A stretch of 64,000 nt of DNA. Source: Pseudomonas khorasanensis. Its GTDB lineage: Bacteria; Pseudomonadota; Gammaproteobacteria; Pseudomonadales; Pseudomonadaceae. The translations under genes and the position numbers were made by a program. The stretch's first letter is position 1. Each line of letters begins with the position of its first letter. Of this stretch, positions 59,111 through 64,000 are shown in pieces. The notes under the pieces were generated by a model that saw only the letters and a program-made list of their open reading frames with translations, had not been told where the DNA came from and made no database searches. Where the stretch lies: contig NZ_JABWQP020000008.1 in NCBI RefSeq assembly GCF_014268505.2, forward strand, positions 1 to 64,000. The letters are read 5' to 3'.

Positions 59111-61210
59111 TTACACATCCATAGGTCGGTTGGCGGCTTGGATCGCGGTGAGCGCGATGGTGTAGACGATGTCATCGACTTGCGCACCGCGCGGCAGGTC
59201 GTTCACTGGTTTGCGCAAGCCTTGCAGCATCGGCCCGAGGCTGACGCAATCGGCGCTGCGCTGGACGGCTTTGTGCGTGGTGTTGCCGGTGTTCAAGTCG
59301 GGGAAGACGAACACCGTGGCGCGGCCGGCCACCTGACTGTCTGGCGCCAGTTGGCGGGCGACGTCAGCGTTGGCGGCGGCGTCGTATTGCAGCGGGCCGT
59401 CGATAAGCAATGAATCCTGTTGCTCGTGGGCGAGCAGGGTGGCCTCGCGCACTTTCTCGACCTCTTCACCGCTGGCCGATTCGCCGCTGGAGTAGCTGAT
59501 CATCGCCACCCGTGGCGTGATGCCGAACGCCGCTGCCGAGTCGGCGCTTTGCAGGGCGATCTCGGCCAGTTCCGCAGCGCTTGGATGCGGATTCATCACG
59601 CAGTCGCCGTAGACCAGCACTTCTTCCGGAAACAGCATGAAGAAGACCGAGGACACCAGCGTGCAGCCCGGCGCGGTTTTAATCAGTTGCAGGGCCGGAC
59701 GGATGGTATTGGCGGTGGTGTTGATCACGCCGGACACCAGACCGTCGACCTCATCCAGCGCCAGCATCATGGTGCCGATCACCACGGTGTCTTCCAGTTG
59801 CTGCTCGGCCATCGGCGCGTTAAGGCTTTTGCTCTTGCGCAGGGCGACCATTGGCTCGACGTAGCGCTCGCGGATGTGATCCGGGTCGAGAATCTCCAGC
59901 CCCGGCGGCAACACGATACCTTGCGCGCGGGCCACCGCTTCGACGTCTTCAGGTTTGGCCAGCAGCACGCACCGGGCTATCCCGCGTTCCTGGCAGATCG
60001 CCGCCGCTTGCACGGTGAACGGCTCGCTGCCCTCGGGCAGGACAATGCGTTTGTTCGCCGCTTGCGCGCGCTGGATCAACTGATAGCGAAACACTGCGGG
60101 CGACAGGCGCATTTCTCGCGGAGTCCCGCAGCGCTGGTGCAACCAGTTGGCATCGAGGTGGCCGGCGACGAAATCCGTGATGATTTCCGCGCGCTCGCGG
60201 TCATCGATCGGGATTTCCTTGTTCAGGCCGTTGAGCAGGTTGGCGGTGTCGTAAGAGCCAGTACTCACCGACAACACCGGCAAACCGGCCTGCAAGGCGC
60301 CACGACACAAATCCATGATGCGCGAATCGGGCAGGGTGTCGCTGGTCAGCAGCAGGCCGGCCAGCGGCACGCCGTTGATCGCCGCAAGGCTGACGGCGAG
60401 GATGATGTCGTCGCGATCGCCGGGGGTCACCACCAGCACGCCGGGCTTGAGCAGCTCAACGGTGTTGCGCATGGTTCGGGCGCAAATGATGATTTTGGTC
60501 ATGCGCCGGGTTTCATAATCGCCGGCATTCAGCACCTGGGCGCCCATCAGGTCGGCGACGTCGCGGGTGCGGGGTGCATTGAGTTCAGGTTGAAACGGGA
60601 TGCAGCCGAGCAGGCGGAAATCGCCGCTGCGCAGTAAGGGCGAATGCTCCTTCAGGCGCGTGGCAAAGGCGTCCATGCTCTCGTCTGTCTTGACCTTGTT
60701 GAGGATTACGCCGAGGACCTTCGGGTCTTTCGGGCCACCGAATAATTGCGCCTGCAACTCGACGCGGCCAGAGAGTTCAGCCAGCACTTCGTTTTCCGGA
60801 GCCGACACCAGAATGACCTCGGCATCCAGGCTTTTGGCCAAATGAAGATTGACGCGCGCGGCGTAACTGGCGCTGCGGGTCGGCACCATGCCTTCAACCA
60901 CCAGCACGTCTTTGCCGATGGCCGCTTGCTGATACAGGGCGATGATTTCTTCGAGCAGTTCATCAAGCTGACCGTCGCCGAGCATGCGCTCGACATGCGC
61001 CAGGCCCAGTGGCTGCGGCGGTTTCAGGCCGTGCGTGCGGGCCATCAGTTCGGTGGAGCGCTCAGGGCCGGTGTCGCCTGGATGCGGCTGTGCGATCGGT
61101 TTGAAAAAACCGACTTTCAGTCCGGCGCGCTCAAGCGTGCGCACCAGCCCCAGGCTGATGGAGGTCAGGCCCACGCCAAAATCGGTGGGTGCGATAAAAA
61201 AAGTTTGCAT
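59111..61210 (-). CDS. pta: Phosphate acetyltransferase (large, type II)
   Basis: The 699-residue enzyme has an N-terminal P-loop/DRTGG regulatory half (TDFGVGLTSISLGLVRTLE, DRDDIILAV) and a C-terminal catalytic PTA domain (GVINTTANTIRPALQLIKTAPG, SSGESASGEEVEKVREAT, NTGNTTHKAVQRSADCVSLGPML). It interconverts acetyl-CoA and acetyl phosphate. The usual partner ackA is not in the window. Confidence 0.95.
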   Translation of the reverse strand: MQTFFIAPTDFGVGLTSISLGLVRTLERAGLKVGFFKPIAQPHPGDTGPERSTELMARTHGLKPPQPLGLAHVERMLGDGQLDELLEEIIALYQQAAIGKDVLVVEGMVPTRSASYAARVNLHLAKSLDAEVILVSAPENEVLAELSGRVELQAQLFGGPKDPKVLGVILNKVKTDESMDAFATRLKEHSPLLRSGDFRLLGCIPFQPELNAPRTRDVADLMGAQVLNAGDYETRRMTKIIICARTMRNTVELLKPGVLVVTPGDRDDIILAVSLAAINGVPLAGLLLTSDTLPDSRIMDLCRGALQAGLPVLSVSTGSYDTANLLNGLNKEIPIDDRERAEIITDFVAGHLDANWLHQRCGTPREMRLSPAVFRYQLIQRAQAANKRIVLPEGSEPFTVQAAAICQERGIARCVLLAKPEDVEAVARAQGIVLPPGLEILDPDHIRERYVEPMVALRKSKSLNAPMAEQQLEDTVVIGTMMLALDEVDGLVSGVINTTANTIRPALQLIKTAPGCTLVSSVFFMLFPEEVLVYGDCVMNPHPSAAELAEIALQSADSAAAFGITPRVAMISYSSGESASGEEVEKVREATLLAHEQQDSLLIDGPLQYDAAANADVARQLAPDSQVAGRATVFVFPDLNTGNTTHKAVQRSADCVSLGPMLQGLRKPVNDLPRGAQVDDIVYTIALTAIQAANRPMDV

Positions 61211-61261
61211 GCGAATTCTCTATGCAAGGGTGTCGGCCTATGTCTGGCTGACTACCGAAAT

Positions 61262-61558
61262 TCAGTCGCCAAGGTTATCGCTAACCGGGCCCTGTGCGCA
61301 CCAACCGCAGGCAAACGGTTGGCCTGTTTTTTCAATACGTTGCGCCGGGTCCAGAACCCAGGCCCGCGTTTGCCAGGGCGGCTGGTGACGCAGATGTTGG
61401 GTGTGGCCGCAGGAAAGCTCGACGACCCAATGGCCCTCTTCGTCCTGATGGAAGCCTGTGATCGTCGAAACCCGTTTGTCCGGGTTATGGTCGCTTTCAC
61501 GCGATTGCTTCGCTAAACTTGGCCTTTCTATATTCTTATGCAAAAGGTCTCGCCCCAT
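61262..61558 (-). CDS. DUF3565 domain-containing protein
   Basis: The 98-residue product has the DUF3565 core ITGFHQDEEGHWVVELSCGHTQHLRHQPPW and a C-terminal CGWCAQG. C-G-H and C-x2-C together look like a small zinc-binding site, but the role is unknown. The start is uncertain: ATG 61558 is used, which shares the CATG palindrome with the slyD ATG on the other strand; ATG 61588 is further up, and the conserved part begins only at about 61471. Confidence 0.65.
   Translation of the reverse strand: MGRDLLHKNIERPSLAKQSRESDHNPDKRVSTITGFHQDEEGHWVVELSCGHTQHLRHQPPWQTRAWVLDPAQRIEKTGQPFACGWCAQGPVSDNLGD
61505..61534 (+). promoter_or_regulatory. Candidate slyD promoter (TTGCTT-18-TATATT)
   Basis: TTGCTT (61505-61510) and TATATT (61529-61534) are 18 bases apart, 23 bases before the slyD ATG. 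It lies inside the upstream part of the DUF3565 frame, which argues that the protein may start later. Confidence 0.4.
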
Positions 61559-62042
61559 GCTGATCGCCGCCAATAAGGCTGTCTCCATCGACTATACCCT
61601 GACCAACGACGCTGGTGAGGTCATCGACAGCTCCGCCGGCGGCGCTCCGCTGGTTTACCTGCAAGGCGCAGGCAACATCATCCCGGGTCTGGAAAAAGCC
61701 CTCGAAGGCAAAACTGTCGGCGACGAGCTGAAGGTTGCCGTTGAGCCGGAAGATGCTTACGGTGAATACGCTGCCGAACTGGTCAGCACCCTGAGCCGCA
61801 GCATGTTCGAAGGCGTTGACGAGCTGGAAGTTGGCATGCAGTTCCACGCTTCGGCGCCGGACGGCCAGATGCAAATCGTCACCATCCGTGATCTGGACGG
61901 CGACGACGTGACCGTTGACGGCAACCACCCGCTGGCCGGTCAGCGTCTGAACTTCGAAGTGAAGATCGTTGGCATTCGTGATGCCAGCCAGGAAGAAATC
62001 GCTCATGGTCACGTCCATGGCGAAGGTGGCCATCAGCACTGA
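61557..62042 (+). CDS. slyD: FKBP-type peptidyl-prolyl isomerase SlyD
   Basis: The 161-residue protein has an FKBP domain with the IF insertion (AVEPEDAYGEYAAELVSTLSRS, GMQFHA) and a His-rich tail (AHGHVHGEGGHQH) that binds nickel or zinc in SlyD. It acts as a cytosolic isomerase/chaperone and helps metal insertion into enzymes such as hydrogenase. AAAAGG lies upstream of the ATG. Confidence 0.92.
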   Translation: MLIAANKAVSIDYTLTNDAGEVIDSSAGGAPLVYLQGAGNIIPGLEKALEGKTVGDELKVAVEPEDAYGEYAAELVSTLSRSMFEGVDELEVGMQFHASAPDGQMQIVTIRDLDGDDVTVDGNHPLAGQRLNFEVKIVGIRDASQEEIAHGHVHGEGGHQH

Positions 62043-62070
62043 TTTTCTGCGCTAAGCTTCGAGTACTGGA

Positions 62071-62094
62071 GAGGCGCCTGTGGGCGCCTTTTTA
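62071..62094 (+). terminator. Intrinsic terminator of slyD
   Basis: AGGCGCC (62072-62078) and GGCGCCT (62083-62089) form a stem with a TGTG loop followed by TTTT. Confidence 0.88.
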
Positions 62095-62165
62095 GTCCGC
62101 GGCTGTCCTTGGTGGCCTCGCCAAGTGGCTGTTTCGAGTAGAACACGAGAATCCCGGAGTTCGTC

Positions 62166-62648
62166 ATGAGTGCTTTTCACGACCTTAAGTTGACAGCCCT
62201 GAATGGTCAGGAGCTACCGCTGGCGCCCTTCAAGGGGCAAGTCGTGCTGGTGGTCAATGTCGCCTCCAAATGTGGCTTGACCCCACAGTACGCGGCACTG
62301 GAAAACCTCTATCAACAATTCAAGGATAAAGGCTTCAGTGTGCTGGGCCTGCCGTGCAATCAGTTTGCCGGTCAGGAACCGGGTTCCGAACAGGAAATCC
62401 AGGACTTCTGCAGCCTGAACTATGGCGTGACGTTCCCGCTGTCGAGCAAGCTCGAGGTCAACGGTCACGACCGTCATCAGCTGTATAAATTACTGGCAGG
62501 CGAGGGCGCAGAATTTCCTGGTGACATTACCTGGAATTTCGAGAAGTTCCTGCTTGGCAAAGACGGCCGGGTGTTGGCGCGCTTCTCGCCGCGTACGGCG
62601 CCGGACGATCCCACGATCGTGCACGCGATTGAAAAAGCGCTGAGCTGA
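62166..62648 (+). CDS. Glutathione peroxidase (Cys type)
   Basis: The 160-residue thioredoxin-fold peroxidase has the active Cys in NVASKCGLTPQY (Cys replacing selenocysteine), Gln in LPCNQFAGQEPGS and Trp in ITWNFEKFL. It reduces peroxides with thioredoxin or glutathione. It is a single gene, preceded by the slyD terminator and followed by a repeat. Confidence 0.94.
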   Translation: MSAFHDLKLTALNGQELPLAPFKGQVVLVVNVASKCGLTPQYAALENLYQQFKDKGFSVLGLPCNQFAGQEPGSEQEIQDFCSLNYGVTFPLSSKLEVNGHDRHQLYKLLAGEGAEFPGDITWNFEKFLLGKDGRVLARFSPRTAPDDPTIVHAIEKALS

Positions 62649-62658
62649 AGAGCAGAAT

Positions 62659-62737
62659 CAAAAGATCGCAGCCTCCGGCAGCTCCACAGGGGATCCACAA
62701 ACCCCATGTAGGAGCTGCCGGAGGCTGCGATCTTTTG
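62659..62737. repeat. Perfect 27-bp inverted repeat, GCTGCCGGAGGCTGCGATC family
   Basis: CAAAAGATCGCAGCCTCCGG plus CAGCTCC (62659-62685) and its exact reverse complement (62711-62737) flank 25 bases, which themselves contain GGGG...CCCC. The hairpin ends in TTTTG on both strands, so it can act as a terminator for the peroxidase gene. Confidence 0.85.
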
Positions 62738-62858
62738 CTTTTCAATCTTTTAATCCTTAATCACCAAAATCAATAATGCTGTTCATCAGGATCGGCGCTT
62801 CATATTATCGCCGTCATATCGATTAATGTCTGTCGCCAACATTTCGTGGAGCCTCTCG

Positions 62859-63962
62859 ATGCCCGTGCAAGCCTTGTTCAAACCGTTCCACCTCGGCGCC
62901 CTCGAGCTACCGACTCGCGTCGTCATGGCGCCGATGACCCGCTCGTTCTCGCCGGGCGGCGTACCCAATTCCAAAGTCATCGAATACTACCGCCGTCGCG
63001 CGGCCGCTGGCGTCGGCTTGATCATCACCGAAGGCACCACGGTCGGCCATATCGCTTCCAACGGTTACCCGAACGTGCCGCAGTTTTTCGGTGACGCGCC
63101 GCTGGCCGGCTGGAAGAAAGTGGTCGATGCGGTGCACGCAGAGGGTGGCAAGATCGTTCCGCAACTGTGGCATGTCGGCAGCGTTCGCCGACTCGGCACT
63201 GAACCGGACGCCAGCGTGCCGGGTTACGGGCCGTCGGAAAAGCTCAAGGATGGTCAGGTCGTGGTGCACGGCATGAGCAAGCAGGACATCCAGGACGTGA
63301 TCGCCGCGTTCGCTCAAGCGGCCAAAGATGCCCAGAGCATCGGCATGGACGGCGTGGAAATCCACGGTGCCCACGGTTATCTGGTCGACCAGTTTTTCTG
63401 GGAGGGCAGCAACCAGCGTACTGACGAATACGGTGGCAGCCTGGCCAACCGTTCGCGTTTTGCCATCGAACTGATTCAAGCCGTTCGCGCGGCGGTCGGC
63501 GAAGGCTTCCCGATCATTTTCCGCTTCTCGCAATGGAAACAGCAGGATTACACCGCACGTCTGGTGCAAACCCCTGAAGCGCTGGGCGAGTTCCTCAAGC
63601 CACTGTCTGACGCCGGCGTGGATATTTTCCACTGCTCGACGCGGCGTTTCTGGGAGCCGGAGTTCGACGGCTCGGATCTGAATCTGGCGGGCTGGACCCG
63701 CAAGCTGACCGGCAAACCGACCATTACCGTTGGTAGCGTGGGGCTGGACGGCGAGTTTCTGCAGTTCATGGTCAACACCGACAAGGTCGCGCAACCGGCC
63801 AGTCTGGAAAACCTGCTGGAGCGCCTGAACAAGGAGGAATTCGATTTGGTGGCGGTCGGGCGCGCGCTGCTGGTTGATCCGGACTGGGCGCAGAAAGTCC
63901 GCGAAGGCCGTGAGCAGGACATTCTGCCGTTCAGCCGTGAGGCGTTGATGACGCTGGTTTAA
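62859..63962 (+). CDS. NADH:flavin oxidoreductase of the old yellow enzyme family
   Basis: The 367-residue FMN enzyme has RVVMAPMTRSFSPGG, GLIITEGT, QLWHVGSV, the HGAHGYLVDQFFWEGSNQRTDEYGGS active-site segment and the C-terminal VAVGRALLVDPDWAQKV. It reduces activated C=C bonds or nitro groups; the natural substrate is unknown. GGAG precedes ATG 62859; the in-frame ATG 62826 has no ribosome site. Confidence 0.9.
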   Translation: MPVQALFKPFHLGALELPTRVVMAPMTRSFSPGGVPNSKVIEYYRRRAAAGVGLIITEGTTVGHIASNGYPNVPQFFGDAPLAGWKKVVDAVHAEGGKIVPQLWHVGSVRRLGTEPDASVPGYGPSEKLKDGQVVVHGMSKQDIQDVIAAFAQAAKDAQSIGMDGVEIHGAHGYLVDQFFWEGSNQRTDEYGGSLANRSRFAIELIQAVRAAVGEGFPIIFRFSQWKQQDYTARLVQTPEALGEFLKPLSDAGVDIFHCSTRRFWEPEFDGSDLNLAGWTRKLTGKPTITVGSVGLDGEFLQFMVNTDKVAQPASLENLLERLNKEEFDLVAVGRALLVDPDWAQKVREGREQDILPFSREALMTLV

Positions 63963-63982
63963 GCGGCGCTTTCACTGGCCCC

Positions 63983-64000
63983 TTCGCGAGCAGGCTCGCT
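63983..64000. repeat. REP element cut by the window end
   Basis: TTCGCGAGCAGGCTCGCT is the reverse REP core, incomplete at the edge. Confidence 0.8.

Noticed and set aside
59420-60637. 405-residue plus-strand frame opposite pta
   Set aside because: Shadow of pta with no recognisable motif.

Overview
The window is a 64-kb piece of a fluorescent-group Pseudomonas chromosome. The evidence is high GC with strong GC3 bias, copies of Pseudomonas-type REP sequences (core GTGGGAGCGAGCCTGCTCGCGAA), and a gene order that, from memory, matches the P. aeruginosa PA4442-PA4484 block almost gene for gene. No rRNA, tRNA, CRISPR array, prophage or intact insertion sequence was seen. Most of the window is conserved core genome; accessory material is limited to short repeats and a few inserted modules.

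Layout. 1-490: high-copy type repeat with no credible gene. 0.5-6.4 kb: SIMPL-domain periplasmic protein, RoxS/RoxR redox two-component system, fused ABC transporter. 5.3-12.3 kb: galactarate/glucarate catabolism (FadR-type regulator, kdgD, alpha-ketoglutaric semialdehyde dehydrogenase, GudP-type MFS importer, garD), with a candidate operator over the kdgD promoter. 12.5-15.4 kb: AEC transporter, CMD-family protein, CaCA antiporter and a short RlpA-like lipoprotein. 15.6-18.8 kb: gatCAB, divergent from mreBCD-maf-rng-yhdP-nit-tldD (19.0-30.2 kb). 30.3-34.5 kb: darP, pmbA, then a Fur-box-preceded orfX-sodA-ZIP cluster. 34.6-41.6 kb, minus strand: kdsD-kdsC-lptC-lptA-lptB-rpoN-hpf-ptsN-rapZ-ptsO, linking KDO and LPS transport, sigma-54 and the nitrogen PTS. 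41.9-45.3 kb: mlaFEDCB and a BolA-like gene, followed by murA-hisG-hisD-hisC (45.3-49.8 kb). 50.0-52.8 kb: a TonB-dependent receptor plus DUF4198 protein, placed between hisC and algW, which are neighbours in P. aeruginosa. 52.9-58.0 kb: algW, a Nif3-like gene, cysD and cysNC. 58.2-64 kb: acyltransferase, pta, DUF3565 protein, slyD, glutathione peroxidase and an old-yellow-enzyme homologue.

Many core genes here serve the cell envelope: MreBCD and MurA (wall), KdsCD and LptABC (LPS), MlaFEDCB and YhdP (phospholipid transport), AlgW (envelope stress). Metal and redox genes (RoxSR, SodA, ZIP, TonB receptor, glutathione peroxidase, OYE) form a second theme.

The most unusual signals are regulatory: an apparent AUU start codon for mreC behind a strong mreB-mreC hairpin; a 45-bp near-perfect dyad ending on the TonB-receptor start codon; a three-hairpin leader before hisG with a possible alternative pairing; an intrinsic terminator between hisG and hisD; a Fur-like box before orfX-sodA without the usual fagA-fumC; and a dyad over the -10 of the galactarate operon. 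I did not find a wholly new gene system.
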